NCBI GenBank assembly: GCA_934454405.1
Contig: CAKSFN010000002.1
Location: 1-64,000, forward strand
Direction of reading: 5' to 3'
Length of the DNA: 64,000 bases
Origin: an uncultured Eubacteriales bacterium
Lineage (GTDB): Bacteria > Bacillota > Clostridia > Oscillospirales > UBA644
Shown here: positions 1 through 9,609 of the stretch, one piece after another
How the letters are laid out: the number at the start of each line of letters is the position of its first letter
Numbering within the stretch: position 1 is the stretch's first letter
Notes under the pieces: generated by a model
Database searches by the model: none
Told to the model about the DNA's origin: nothing
What the model saw: only the letters and a program-made list of their open reading frames with translations
Translations under genes and position numbers: made by a program

Positions 1-128
1 AAAACCTTATTTTATGGAAAAACACAAAAATTGCTGTTTTGAGTCGTTTTGTTTATCTTTTAAGCCATTGCTTTTTTTGTATTTTTCAGCCTTTTTTGCG
101 GTCTGGGCTTTTTTTACATCCCCTTTTC

Positions 129-608
129 TCATTTTATTATATCCGCCGTTGTCGCGCCGCTTAATGAAATCAGATCCTGCGGCGCAAGTGAAATCTGATA
201 CCCTATCTTGCCTGCGCTGACCGTAACGGTCTTTTGTTCGAGTGACGAAGAATGAAAGACGGTCTTATACCTCTTTTTCATTCCTATGGGAGAACAACCG
301 CCTCTGATGTATCCCGTAACGGCGTTTATCTCTGAAACGTGAATCATCTCAACGGATTTTTCGCCGACCGCCTTTGCGGCTTTCTTCAAATCAAGTTCTT
401 CAGCAACGGGAATAACAAATACGAAATACGCCCTTGACGCACCCTTCGTAACAAGCGTTTTGAAAACCCCGGCGGGGTCAAGCCCGACAAGTTCCGCAAC
501 GGTAACACCGTCAACGCAAACGCCTTCTTCGTGCGGATATTCAAGCGCGCTGTACTTGATTTTTGCTTTGTCAAGTGTGCGCATAACATTTGTTTTGAAC
601 TCAGCCAT
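129..608 (-). CDS. ybaK: YbaK/EbsC-family aminoacyl-tRNA deacylase
   Basis: A 159-residue protein of the YbaK/ProRS editing-domain family, which hydrolyses mischarged aminoacyl-tRNA, classically Cys-tRNA(Pro), in the cytoplasm. Length and the motifs DPAGVFKTLV near residue 45 and GGCSPIGMKKR near residue 105 fit the family. The start is the ATG at 608, which overlaps the dnaE stop as TGATG; a longer in-frame reading back to 782 would run through dnaE and is rejected. It is the last gene of the hprK-murB-whiA-dnaE group and is translationally coupled to dnaE. Bases 1-128 downstream are T-rich and hold no other gene I can support. Substrate specificity is inferred from the family. Confidence 0.88.
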   Translation of the reverse strand: MAEFKTNVMRTLDKAKIKYSALEYPHEEGVCVDGVTVAELVGLDPAGVFKTLVTKGASRAYFVFVIPVAEELDLKKAAKAVGEKSVEMIHVSEINAVTGYIRGGCSPIGMKKRYKTVFHSSSLEQKTVTVSAGKIGYQISLAPQDLISLSGATTADIIK

Positions 609-3600
609 CAGACAGCGACCTCTTTCGTCATGGTATTGTCTTTGCCGACAATATCGTATATCTGTTCGCGCACGGTGTCGGAAAGATCGACTCCCTGCTG
701 GAATTTCGCCTTTTTCCCCGCGTCGGTAAAGTGGAAATAAACCATATCTCTGCCGGGGTTTGAACGAAGTACGTCCATACATTCCTCAAAGCGAACCCTG
801 TCGGACTGCTCGACGGAAATCATCATCGCAAGCAGCGCCGGCGACGGAATATCCTGAATTTCGGCAGGCTCATCCTCTGCGGAATAATTTCGGTCAACCT
901 CGCTGATGTTTCTTGCCATCAGTTTGGCGATCTCTCGAGTATCGGAATCCTCGTCATCACTGCCGAAGCTGTCCTTCTCGATACTTAACCGACCTTCAAC
1001 GACAACAACCTTGTCCTCAACAAGCAAAGATTGGAACTTTTCGTATGTTTTGGAGAAAAGCAAAACTTCGATCGTCCCCGTAAGGTCCTGCAACTGAAGT
1101 ATCGCCATCATCGTCTCGTTGCGCGTAAGCTTTTTCGTCACCTTTGCAAGAATGCCCATCACGCTTACCTTGTCGCCGTCTTTGCATTCGTTTTCTTCAT
1201 CGAAAAGAGAAGCGATGGTACGGGTTCCGTACACTTCGATAAGATCGGTGTATTCCTTCATCGGGTGGTCGGAAAGATAGAGACCCGTAACGTCTTTTTC
1301 GAATTTGAGCTTTTCCTTTTTTGTATATTCGGGAACCTTCGGAAATTTGAATTCGGGCGTTGCCGTCTCCGCCTCGTCGTCCTCAAAAAGACTGAACTGT
1401 CCGCCTTTTTCCTCTTTCAGGCTGCTTTGAAGACTTGAGCGGAGCTCGGGAAAGCCTGCGATGAGCTCGTGTCTTGTGTTTCCGAAACTGTCAAACGCTC
1501 CCGCATAAACAAGGCTTTCAACGGTTCTGGAGTCAATGTCGTAATTCTTCATCATACGGTGCAGGAAGTCGTAAAAGCTCTTGAAGGTTCCTTTTTCTTC
1601 CCTTTCCTTGATGATGTTGTGCGAAATCTCAACGCCGACGTTTTTGACCGCTGCAAGTCCGAAACGTATATTGTCGCCGCTAACCGAGAAATACACTTCG
1701 CTTTCGTTTACGTCGGGCGCAAGAACGGGAACGTTTTGCTTTTGCGCCTCGTTGATATAATCGACCATTTTGTCGGGCTTTGTCAACACGCTTGTCAAAA
1801 GAGCCGACATATATTCCTTCATAAAATGGCATTTTAAGTATGCGGTATAATATGTTACGAACGCATACGCCGCCGCGTGGGATTTGTTGAACGCGTATTT
1901 CGCAAATTCGATCATCTCGTCAAAAATATCGTTTGCGACAGCTTCGGGCACGCCGTTTCTGACAGCGCCCGGAAGTTCCATCGTTCCGTCGTCGGCAAAT
2001 TTTCCGTGAATGAAGTATTCGCGCTCCCTTTCCATGACGTCCATTTTTTTCTTGCCCATTGCTCTGCGCACGATGTCTGCGCGTCCGAATGAGTAACCCG
2101 CAAGGTTGCGGACGACCTGCATGACCTGCTCCTGATAAACCATACACCCGTGGGTAACTTCCAAAATCGGTTTCAGCTGCGGGTCTTTGTATTTAATGGC
2201 TTCGGGGTGGTAACTGTTGTTGATATACGTCGGAATGGAATCCATGGGACCGGGACGGTACAGAGAAATAACCGCCGTGATATCTTCTATGTTCTTCGGC
2301 TTTAACTGAATAAGCGTTTTCTTCATTCCGCCCGATTCAAGCTGGAACACGCCGTCGGTCTGTCCGAGCGAAAGCATATCGTAAACAGCCTTGTCGTCCA
2401 TATCAACATTTTCTATTTTGAAATCGGGAATCTTTTTTCTTATCTGACGGCACGCATCTTCTATAACCGTGAGATTTCGAAGTCCGAGAAAGTCCATTTT
2501 AAGAAGCCCGAGCTCCTCGTCGATAACCATATCGTACTGCGTTACCGGCATATCGTCCTGAACCGCAAGAGGAACGTAATTCGAAACATCGCCTCCGGAA
2601 ATTATGACGCCGCAGGCATGAACGGACGTATGGCGCGGAGCGTTTTCCACGCCCGCCGAGAGATCTATAAGCTCTTTTATTCTCGGGTCGGAATTATACA
2701 TTTCGCGGAGCTCCGGCATTATTTCGACGGACTCCATAATGGTTTTCTTATCCTGCAAAAGCTTTGCGATGGCGTTTGCCTCCGCAGGCGTAAACTCAAG
2801 AACTCTTGCAACGTCCTTGACCGCCATTTTTGCCTTCATGGTTCCGAACGTAACAATCTGTGCAACACATTCCGCGCCGTATTTTTTAATACAGTAATCA
2901 ACGATTTCCTGTCGTCTTTCAACACAGAAATCGACGTCAAAGTCGGGCATTGAAACGCGTTCGGGGTTCAAGAAGCGTTCGAAAAGCAGATTATACTTCA
3001 AAGGCTCGATATTTGTTATTTCTATACAGTACGCAACCATACTTCCGGCGCCGGAGCCCCTTCCGGGACCGACGGGAATACCCACGCTCTTTGCGTAACG
3101 GACGTAGTCGCTCACGATAAGGAAGTAATCGACAAAGCCCATTTTGTTGATTACGCCGAGTTCATATTCAAGGCGTTCGTCAAGTTCCTTCGTTCTTGCG
3201 GAATATTTTCTGTCATACCCTTCATAAGCGAGTTTTTTCAAAAACTCAAAATGCTCCATATTGTCGGGTGTGACGAAGTTCGGAAGATGATACACCTTGT
3301 GGTCGGGATCGTCAAGGTTTTGAAAGGAAACATCGCACATTTCGGCGATTTTTACGGTATTGTCGCAGGCTTCCGGAATATACTGAAAAAGATCTCTCAT
3401 TTCCTTCTCGGATTTGAGATAAAACTCGTCCGTTTCAAATCCCATTCCGCACTCTTCGCTTAAAGTCTTTTTAAGCTGAACATACAAAAGCACTTTCTGC
3501 GCTTTTGCGTCTGCCTTTTTCAGATAATGAGCGTCGTTAGTCGCAACGAGAGGAATACCCGTTTCTTCGTGCAGACGAAGAAGTCCCTCTATGACAATTT

Positions 3601-4159
3601 TCTGATCCTCAATTCCGTGATCCTGTATCTCGAGATAATAATTTCCTCTGCCGAAAAGCCCGTCGTACCAGAGCGCAAGCTCTTTCGCACCCTCGTAATC
3701 GCCCGCAATGATTCGCTGAGGAACGTCGCCTGCAAGACAGGCGGAAAGGCAGATAAGCCCTTCGTGATACTCTTCAAGCAGCTCCTTGTCTATTCGCGGC
3801 TTGTAATAGAATCCCTGCGTATTGCTCAGAGAAACCATTTTTATCAGATTTTGATAGCCCTGATTGTTCTTGCACAGCAAAACGAGATGCCCGTAATGGG
3901 CGTCATACTCCCTGCTCTTGTCAAAACGGGTGCGTGCCGCAGTATAACATTCACAGCCGATTATCGGCTTGATGCCGTGTTTTTTTGCGGATTTATAGAA
4001 TTTAATGGCCCCGTACATATTGCCGTGGTCGGTAATCGCTATAGCCGTCTGCCCCATTTCTTCGAGCAGCTCCATCATCTTATCTTTTTTTTCACCCATG
4101 GTGCAGGCTCCGTCAAGAAGGCTGTACTGCGAGTGGACGTGCAAATGAACAAATGCCAT
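608..4159 (-). CDS. dnaE: DNA polymerase III alpha subunit DnaE
   Basis: Replicative polymerase of the DnaE1 type, 1183 residues, full length for the family. It opens with the PHP-domain motif HLHVHSQYSLLDG, has the palm motif PDFDVDFC near residue 400 with the metal-binding aspartates, a helix-hairpin-helix region, and a C-terminal OB fold (TIEVLLFSKTYEKF). Bacillota often also carry PolC; this window shows only DnaE. The ATG at 4159 follows GGAGGAATT. It lies 43 bases after whiA on the same strand, and its stop overlaps ybaK by one base, so it is probably in the hprK operon. Confidence 0.97.
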   Translation of the reverse strand: MAFVHLHVHSQYSLLDGACTMGEKKDKMMELLEEMGQTAIAITDHGNMYGAIKFYKSAKKHGIKPIIGCECYTAARTRFDKSREYDAHYGHLVLLCKNNQGYQNLIKMVSLSNTQGFYYKPRIDKELLEEYHEGLICLSACLAGDVPQRIIAGDYEGAKELALWYDGLFGRGNYYLEIQDHGIEDQKIVIEGLLRLHEETGIPLVATNDAHYLKKADAKAQKVLLYVQLKKTLSEECGMGFETDEFYLKSEKEMRDLFQYIPEACDNTVKIAEMCDVSFQNLDDPDHKVYHLPNFVTPDNMEHFEFLKKLAYEGYDRKYSARTKELDERLEYELGVINKMGFVDYFLIVSDYVRYAKSVGIPVGPGRGSGAGSMVAYCIEITNIEPLKYNLLFERFLNPERVSMPDFDVDFCVERRQEIVDYCIKKYGAECVAQIVTFGTMKAKMAVKDVARVLEFTPAEANAIAKLLQDKKTIMESVEIMPELREMYNSDPRIKELIDLSAGVENAPRHTSVHACGVIISGGDVSNYVPLAVQDDMPVTQYDMVIDEELGLLKMDFLGLRNLTVIEDACRQIRKKIPDFKIENVDMDDKAVYDMLSLGQTDGVFQLESGGMKKTLIQLKPKNIEDITAVISLYRPGPMDSIPTYINNSYHPEAIKYKDPQLKPILEVTHGCMVYQEQVMQVVRNLAGYSFGRADIVRRAMGKKKMDVMEREREYFIHGKFADDGTMELPGAVRNGVPEAVANDIFDEMIEFAKYAFNKSHAAAYAFVTYYTAYLKCHFMKEYMSALLTSVLTKPDKMVDYINEAQKQNVPVLAPDVNESEVYFSVSGDNIRFGLAAVKNVGVEISHNIIKEREEKGTFKSFYDFLHRMMKNYDIDSRTVESLVYAGAFDSFGNTRHELIAGFPELRSSLQSSLKEEKGGQFSLFEDDEAETATPEFKFPKVPEYTKKEKLKFEKDVTGLYLSDHPMKEYTDLIEVYGTRTIASLFDEENECKDGDKVSVMGILAKVTKKLTRNETMMAILQLQDLTGTIEVLLFSKTYEKFQSLLVEDKVVVVEGRLSIEKDSFGSDDEDSDTREIAKLMARNISEVDRNYSAEDEPAEIQDIPSPALLAMMISVEQSDRVRFEECMDVLRSNPGRDMVYFHFTDAGKKAKFQQGVDLSDTVREQIYDIVGKDNTMTKEVAV

Positions 4160-4169
4160 AATTCCTCCG

Positions 4170-4186
4170 CGGACGAAAAACGTCCG
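4170..4186 (-). other. Small hairpin directly before the dnaE ribosome binding site
   Basis: CGGACG and CGTCCG pair around a five-base loop, and the 3' arm runs almost into the GGAGG of dnaE. On the transcribed strand it is not followed by a T-run, so it is not a normal terminator. It could tune dnaE translation or processing of the operon mRNA. This is inferred from position only. Confidence 0.3.
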
Positions 4187-4202
4187 TATATCAATAAAAA
4201 AT

Positions 4203-5090
4203 TTATTGCCGCTTCAGGCTTTCGGCTGCGGCGACGAGTTTTTTCAGCCTGTAAGCCGTTCCTGACTTCGAAAGCGGCGGCGAAAGGGTCTGTCCGAGTT
4301 GTTCAATGTTCAGTTCCGGATGCCCCAAACGCGCTTCCGCAACGGAAATCAAATCGTCGGAAAGCCCGAAATACTTATTCTTTTTCAGTTTTCTTGCTGC
4401 TTCAATATGCTTTGATGATGACGCCGCCTGTTTTTTTGCGTTTGCGACATCGCAGTTCCCCGCCCTGTTCGCATCGTTCCTGACGGTGCGCTCAATATTT
4501 GAGTTGATACATTCAAACGCCTGATTTTTTGCGCCGAGCTCGAACAACAGCCGAGAAACATCATCCGCGGTCTTAAAATAGAAAAACGAGCCCGTTTTGC
4601 GGCGCGATATGCGAACGGCGATTTCAAGCGAAGCAAAAATTTCAAGCGCAGGCTCGATTATCTCATCATTTTTAATGCTTATCTCCGCGTAAATCGCCTT
4701 CGAGGGGTCGCCGACGCTGCCCGCGCCGAGAAAAAGACCTCCGATAAACGCCGCGCCCGCTCCGCATTTCGAAAAAGCGGAAATATCTGCGTCTTTCGCT
4801 TGAGGGACGACCCTTGAAATCTGTTTTACCGCGTCTGAATCTCCCTCGAAAATAAACCTTTTTCCCCTTGCGCCCTTTCTTACGCTCTGCTCGGCGTCAA
4901 GTCCGCAAAGAATGGAAAGCAGACGGCAGAATCTGCGCATGGCACATTCGGATTCGGTTCTGAAAAGTATTCCGTCGCCGTCAAACTTCTCGCAGGAATA
5001 AATCATCCCGAACAGTTCGGCAACCTTCTCGCTTGCGGAACGTTTTACCGCGCAGACAGAATCTTTTACCTCTTGTGAAAAAGCTGTCAT
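4203..5090 (-). CDS. whiA: DNA-binding protein WhiA
   Basis: A 295-residue WhiA protein: an N-terminal LAGLIDADG-homing-endonuclease-like fold (GAAFIGGLFLGAGSVGDP near 115-130) and a C-terminal helix-turn-helix (ISVAEARLGHPELNIEQLG, then LSPPLSKSGTAYRLKKL). In Bacillota WhiA influences cell division and chromosome segregation; in Streptomyces it is a sporulation regulator. Its ATG overlaps the murB stop by four bases (ATGA). WhiA in Bacillota usually sits with yvcJ/yvcK; here it follows hprK and murB, a variant common in Clostridia. Confidence 0.93.
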   Translation of the reverse strand: MTAFSQEVKDSVCAVKRSASEKVAELFGMIYSCEKFDGDGILFRTESECAMRRFCRLLSILCGLDAEQSVRKGARGKRFIFEGDSDAVKQISRVVPQAKDADISAFSKCGAGAAFIGGLFLGAGSVGDPSKAIYAEISIKNDEIIEPALEIFASLEIAVRISRRKTGSFFYFKTADDVSRLLFELGAKNQAFECINSNIERTVRNDANRAGNCDVANAKKQAASSSKHIEAARKLKKNKYFGLSDDLISVAEARLGHPELNIEQLGQTLSPPLSKSGTAYRLKKLVAAAESLKRQ

Positions 5091-5980
5091 TTTATCCTCT
5101 TGACTTCCGGCTCGAGCATAACGCCGAATTTTTCCGAAACGGTTTTTTGCACAAGCTCGCGAAGCATATCAACATCTTTGCAGGTCGCGCCGCCCTTATT
5201 GATGATAAACCCGGCATGTTTTTCGCTGACCTGCGCACCGCCGACGGACACGCCTTTAAGACCGCTGTCCTGTATTAGCTTTCCGGCAAAATAACCCGTC
5301 GGGCGTTTGAAAAAGCTCCCCGCGCTCGGGTATTCAAGCGGCTGCGACGCTTTTCTTTTTTCAATCAGCGTCTGCATTTCCGCCTTTATCTGTTCCCTGT
5401 CACCTTTTCGGAGAATAAGTCTTGTTTCGCAAATAATATCTTTATCGGTAAAACACGAATGCCTGTAACCGAAGTCGTGTTCATTTCCCCTGACGGTTTT
5501 TATATCGCCGTTTTTGTTGACATAAGTCGTTTCCGAAACAATATCAGCAAATGTTCCGCCGTATGCGCCTGCGTTCATAAACACCGCGCCGCCGATACTT
5601 CCCGGAATCCCGTGAGCGAATTCCATACCCGTCAGCGAGGCGGCAAGCGCTTCGTTCGCGACCCTGGAATTGAGCGCGCCCGCGCCTGCGGTAATCTCAT
5701 TGCCGCTGACGATGACCCCGTCAAGCCGCGAAGTCTTAATAACGGCGCCGCGTATTCCTTCGTCGTCCACAAGCAGGTTCGACCCGTTGCCGACGGTCAT
5801 ATACCGAATGTTTTCTCTGTTAAGTTCCCGCACGCAGTCGGCGACGCGTTCGACGGAATCCGGATAAATGACGATATCCGCGTTGCCGCCGATGCGAAAC
5901 GTCGTATTTTTCGACATCGGAACGTCAATTTCGAAATCGACGCCTTTCTCCGTTAAAAATTCTTTGAGCTCTGAAAACAT
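5087..5980 (-). CDS. murB: UDP-N-acetylenolpyruvoylglucosamine reductase MurB
   Basis: NADPH-dependent flavoenzyme that reduces UDP-GlcNAc-enolpyruvate to UDP-MurNAc in peptidoglycan precursor synthesis. The 297 residues match type II MurB. Visible motifs are NTTFRIGGNADIVIYP near 25, the FAD-binding GNGSNLLVDDEGIRG near 100, IPGSIGGAVFMNAGAYGG near 145, and the catalytic-serine segment YPSAGSFFKRP near 220. It lies 22 bases after hprK and overlaps whiA by four bases, so the three are co-translated. Confidence 0.96.
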   Translation of the reverse strand: MFSELKEFLTEKGVDFEIDVPMSKNTTFRIGGNADIVIYPDSVERVADCVRELNRENIRYMTVGNGSNLLVDDEGIRGAVIKTSRLDGVIVSGNEITAGAGALNSRVANEALAASLTGMEFAHGIPGSIGGAVFMNAGAYGGTFADIVSETTYVNKNGDIKTVRGNEHDFGYRHSCFTDKDIICETRLILRKGDREQIKAEMQTLIEKRKASQPLEYPSAGSFFKRPTGYFAGKLIQDSGLKGVSVGGAQVSEKHAGFIINKGGATCKDVDMLRELVQKTVSEKFGVMLEPEVKRIK

Positions 5981-6002
5981 AATCTTCTCCGTTTCGGAAA
6001 AA

Positions 6003-6953
6003 TCAATCGCTGCCGTTCATCGACGCTTCAAGACGCTTGTTAAGCTCTGCCGCCGCATTGTATCCGAGGCGCTTGAGCCTGTTGTTCATCGCCGCAACTT
6101 CGATTATAACGGCGAGATTTCTTCCCGGCTTGATGGGTATGGTTATCATCGGAACTTTCAGCCCGAGAATATCATACTGCTCGTATTCAAGACCGAACCT
6201 GTCGTATTTCGTGTCTTGGCTCCAGTTTTCAAGAGAAAGAACAAGGTCGATTTTTTCGGACTCCTTAACTGCGCCCATACCGAATATTTGACGAACATCA
6301 ACTATACCTATGCCGCGAAGCTCGATAAGATGTCTTATTATTTCCGGAGAGGAGCCGACAAGGGTTCGGTTGGAAACCCTTTTAATCTCAACGGCGTCGT
6401 CGGCAACAAGACGGTGTCCTCTTTTCAGAAGTTCCATGGCCGCCTCGCTCTTACCCACTCCGCTTTCGCCGAGCATCAGGATTCCTTCGCCGTAAACCTC
6501 GACGAGAACCCCGTGCCGCGTAACCTGAGGAGCCAGCTTTACGCTCAAAAGGCTTATCACGGCGCTCATTACGTTTGATGTGGGCTCTTCCGTTCCGAGA
6601 AGCGGTATTTCGTATTTTTTCGCGCTTTCCAAAATCTCGGGAATAACCGCTATTCCCTGACAGATTATCAGCGCAGGAAATTTCCTTGAAAACAGCGCGT
6701 CAACCTTTGACTTCCTGTCTTCGGCGGTCAGACTTTCGAGATAACCGTGCTCGGCGTTGCCGATAAGCTGAAGCCTGTCTTTTTCAAAGTCGGTGAAATA
6801 CCCTGTCAGGGCAAGTCCCGGTCGGTTGACCTCGGACGTAATTATATCTATATCGTCGCATTTCTCGGAACCCGTGCCCGGAATATACACCGGCTTTAAT
6901 CCGAGTTTCTCGACAAGATAAGACAGTTTGAGACTGCAAGCTCTGTTAGACAT
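6003..6953 (-). CDS. hprK: HPr kinase/phosphorylase
   Basis: Bifunctional enzyme that phosphorylates and dephosphorylates Ser46 of HPr, the central carbon-catabolite switch of Bacillota. The 316 residues show the catalytic-histidine segment TRHGVLVEV (His147), the P-loop GESGVGKS at 162-169 and the VADDAVEIKR region. The AGGAGG at 6958-6963 gives a strong ribosome binding site four bases from the ATG. An intrinsic terminator ends one base upstream of that site, leaving no room for a separate promoter, so expression of this gene and the four behind it must involve read-through. Confidence 0.95.
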   Translation of the reverse strand: MSNRACSLKLSYLVEKLGLKPVYIPGTGSEKCDDIDIITSEVNRPGLALTGYFTDFEKDRLQLIGNAEHGYLESLTAEDRKSKVDALFSRKFPALIICQGIAVIPEILESAKKYEIPLLGTEEPTSNVMSAVISLLSVKLAPQVTRHGVLVEVYGEGILMLGESGVGKSEAAMELLKRGHRLVADDAVEIKRVSNRTLVGSSPEIIRHLIELRGIGIVDVRQIFGMGAVKESEKIDLVLSLENWSQDTKYDRFGLEYEQYDILGLKVPMITIPIKPGRNLAVIIEVAAMNNRLKRLGYNAAAELNKRLEASMNGSD

Positions 6954-6963
6954 AAGTCCTCCT

Positions 6964-7006
6964 CAAAAAAAAGTTACTCAGGCAACTGAAATTGCCTGAG
7001 TAACTT
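6964..7006 (-). terminator. Intrinsic terminator between ispH-S1 and hprK
   Basis: A perfect 15-bp stem (6971-6985 with 6992-7006), a six-base loop, and a run of eight T on the transcribed strand (6965-6972). It ends directly before the hprK Shine-Dalgarno sequence. A second, smaller hairpin lies upstream (7021-7025 with 7034-7038). That hairpin contains a second GTTGCC, which could pair with the GGCAA of the terminator's 5' arm, so an attenuator is possible. Confidence 0.85.
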
Positions 7007-7049
7007 AAAATCAGTCTTCCATCGGCAACTTCACCGATAAACGTAATTT

Positions 7050-9044
7050 TTATTCGGCAGCATCCTCGGATGCGGGCTCAGCGGTATATTCGGCGGGAGC
7101 TTCTTCTTCCTCTGCCGCGTCCTCGTCCGCAAGAAGAGCCTTGATAGAAAGGCTTACCTTCTTCGTTTCATAATTGATCTCCGTAATCTGAGCGGTTACG
7201 GTCTGACCGATCTGAAGCTCGTCGGCAACGTTTTCAACTCTGTGGTTTGCAATCTGCGAAATATGAATAAGCCCGTCAATACCGGGTATAACGCTTACAA
7301 AGACACCGTAAGGCATAAACTTCAGAACTTTAACTTCAACGGCATCGCCGACGCTGTATTTTTTCGGAAGAATTACCCACGGATCATCCTCGGTTTTCTT
7401 GTAGGTAAGAGAAACCTTCTTTGTTTCGGGATTAAATGCCTTAACCTCAACCTCGATAACGTCGCCTACTTTTACAACCTCGGAAGGATGCTTGATTCTG
7501 CCCCAGGAAAGGTCGGTTATGTGAACAAGTCCGTCAACGCCGCCGATATCGACAAACGCGCCGAACGTCGTCAGAGATTTAACGGTGCCCGTGTATCTCT
7601 TGCCGACTTCTATGCTGTCCCAGACTTCTTTCTGAGCAGCCTCTTTTTCCTCTTTGAGAACGGACTTGACAGAGCCGATGATACGGCTTCTTCTTCCGTT
7701 TTCCTCAACTTCGATGATGCGAAGCTTTACGTTTGTTCCGTTAAGCGGGGTAAGATCCTCTGTTCTGCGAAGCGTTGCAAGAGACGCGGGAACAAAGACT
7801 CTGACCTTGTTGACAAGAACAACAAGACCGCCTTTAACCGCCTGTATTACTTTACCGGTAACGACCTCTCCGCTTTCTTTAAGTTCCGCAATACGCTCGC
7901 GACCCTTTTCCGCGTCGAGTTTAGCCTTCGAAAGAAGGACAGTTCCCTCGGCATCGTTTACCTTCACGACGACCGCTTCAACCTCATCGCCGACGGCAAC
8001 GGGCTTATCATCGTGCTCAAACTCCTCCGCAGGAATAAATCCGGAGTGTTTAGCACAAAGGTCAACCTGAACTTCCGTTCCGTTGACAGCCGTAACTGTT
8101 CCGGTTACTTTTTGACCGTTTTTCATCGGTCTGAGTGAAGCCTCCACAAGGCTGGCAAAATCTTCGCCGTCCTCGGTGAGTACCTTCTCGTCGTTTTCGT
8201 TTACCATGTTGATAATGACCTCCTCGATTGCACTGCGGTGCGTGGAAGCTCCGGCAGACAATCCTATTTTTTTATACTTACCTAAATAAGTTGGCAATTG
8301 AGTAAACTTCTCTATATGGACGGCGTCGCAGTTTTGTGACGCTATCTGATAGAGCTTTTTTGTATTTGAACTGTTCTTGCCGCCGACAATTATCATAAAA
8401 TCGACTTTCTTCGACAGTTCTTCAACCTGCTTTTGACGATCGTGCGTCGCGGTACAGATTGTATTTATAACTTCGACGTTCGGAAAAGCTTTCGCATATT
8501 CCGTCATTCGCTCAAATTCGGAGACGTTGAACGTCGTTTGGGCGACGAGAACATACTCCCCGCTCGTATTTAATTTATTATGCAATATATTTTTCAGTTC
8601 GTCAAGACTTTTTGCAATAAAGTAATTATTTTCTGCATTTCCGACAATTCCGACAACCTCGGGATGTGCAATATCACCCACGATTATCAGGTCTTTTTTC
8701 CCCGCCGCAATGCGCTGAATACGTTTAACCTTCGGACAGGTCATATCAACAACTTCCGCGCCATGCCGTTCAAGAGCTTCCGTAACGGCTTTCGGCACGC
8801 CGTGAGTTCTTATGAAAACGATGTCGTCAGGTCTTGCAAGTGCTGCGTCTTCAATAATCTCGACGCCTCTCCGCCGAAGATCATCGTTGATATCCGTGTT
8901 ATGGATAATCGGACCGAAAGTACATATTCTTCTGCCGGATTCCGCATCGTTTTCTTTTTTTATCCGTTCATACAGCGCGGTGACGGCGCGATCCACGCCG
9001 AAACAGAAACCGAGCGTTTCCGTCGTAAAAATTTCAAAGCCCAT
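7050..9044 (-). CDS. ispH: IspH - ribosomal protein S1 fusion
   Basis: A 664-residue two-part protein. Residues 1-280 are 4-hydroxy-3-methylbut-2-enyl diphosphate reductase, the last enzyme of the MEP isoprenoid pathway, with the three cluster-binding cysteines at about 14, 103 and 197. Residues 300-640 carry four S1 RNA-binding repeats (for example GTVKSLTTFGAFVDIGGVDG and FMPYGVFVSVIPGIDGLIHIS), followed by an acidic Glu/Ala tail. This fusion is well known in Clostridia; its biological reason is not settled. The ATG overlaps the plsC stop by 11 bases, placing it last in the baiN-cmk-plsC operon. Confidence 0.96.
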   Translation of the reverse strand: MGFEIFTTETLGFCFGVDRAVTALYERIKKENDAESGRRICTFGPIIHNTDINDDLRRRGVEIIEDAALARPDDIVFIRTHGVPKAVTEALERHGAEVVDMTCPKVKRIQRIAAGKKDLIIVGDIAHPEVVGIVGNAENNYFIAKSLDELKNILHNKLNTSGEYVLVAQTTFNVSEFERMTEYAKAFPNVEVINTICTATHDRQKQVEELSKKVDFMIIVGGKNSSNTKKLYQIASQNCDAVHIEKFTQLPTYLGKYKKIGLSAGASTHRSAIEEVIINMVNENDEKVLTEDGEDFASLVEASLRPMKNGQKVTGTVTAVNGTEVQVDLCAKHSGFIPAEEFEHDDKPVAVGDEVEAVVVKVNDAEGTVLLSKAKLDAEKGRERIAELKESGEVVTGKVIQAVKGGLVVLVNKVRVFVPASLATLRRTEDLTPLNGTNVKLRIIEVEENGRRSRIIGSVKSVLKEEKEAAQKEVWDSIEVGKRYTGTVKSLTTFGAFVDIGGVDGLVHITDLSWGRIKHPSEVVKVGDVIEVEVKAFNPETKKVSLTYKKTEDDPWVILPKKYSVGDAVEVKVLKFMPYGVFVSVIPGIDGLIHISQIANHRVENVADELQIGQTVTAQITEINYETKKVSLSIKALLADEDAAEEEEAPAEYTAEPASEDAAE

Positions 9045-9609
9045 ATACGGTTTCCATTATATGCTCGCCCGCTTTCGTATACTCCTCGGAAGAACCCTTG
9101 ACGATTCCGAGTTCTTCGGGCAAAACGGGCTTACCTATTCTGATTTCATAGCTGTTGAAAATATTGACGTTTCTCTTGTATACGAGATGTATGGGCAGAA
9201 CGGGCGTTTTGCACTTCCATGAAAACATCGCAACGCCGCCTCGAGCGTCGCTGCCGTCGCCCGTATTATAGCGCGTGCCTTCCGGGAAAATCCCCAGCTG
9301 CTCGCCGCTTCTGAGAGCCTTCATCGCGCCTCTTACCGCAGAGATGGGCATTCCTTCCCTGTCAACGGATATCGCGTTGAGCTTTCTGAGAAAAAATCCC
9401 ATAACGGGAATTTTGAAAAGCTCCTGCTTCGCCATAAAGACAATTCGTCTTTTGAAAACCGTCAGCAACAGCAGGATGTCAAAAACGGAATGATGATTCG
9501 CGCATATAATCACGGCGTCCTCTTCGGGAACGTTTTCTTTTCCCGTGACCTTGACACGATTGAAAACATAAATATAAAAAAGCGAAACCGCCCTGATAAA
9601 TTTATACAT
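9034..9609 (-). CDS. plsC: 1-acyl-sn-glycerol-3-phosphate acyltransferase
   Basis: Membrane-associated acyltransferase that makes phosphatidic acid from lysophosphatidic acid. The 191 residues contain the catalytic HX4D box in NHHSVFDILLL near 37 and the substrate-binding FPEGTR near 109. An N-terminal hydrophobic helix (AVSLFYIYVF) anchors it. It overlaps cmk by eight bases at its start and ispH-S1 by 11 at its end. The cmk-plsC-ispH order is conserved in many Clostridia. Confidence 0.92.
   Translation of the reverse strand: MYKFIRAVSLFYIYVFNRVKVTGKENVPEEDAVIICANHHSVFDILLLLTVFKRRIVFMAKQELFKIPVMGFFLRKLNAISVDREGMPISAVRGAMKALRSGEQLGIFPEGTRYNTGDGSDARGGVAMFSWKCKTPVLPIHLVYKRNVNIFNSYEIRIGKPVLPEELGIVKGSSEEYTKAGEHIMETVYGL

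Noticed and set aside
14..220. Plus-strand ORF of 68 codons at the left edge
   Set aside because: Phe/Leu-rich translation of T-rich DNA, no ribosome binding site, and its second half is antisense to ybaK.
3527..4483. Plus-strand open frame of 318 codons opposite dnaE and whiA
   Set aside because: Spans the intergenic gap of two real genes on the other strand and has no recognisable domain.
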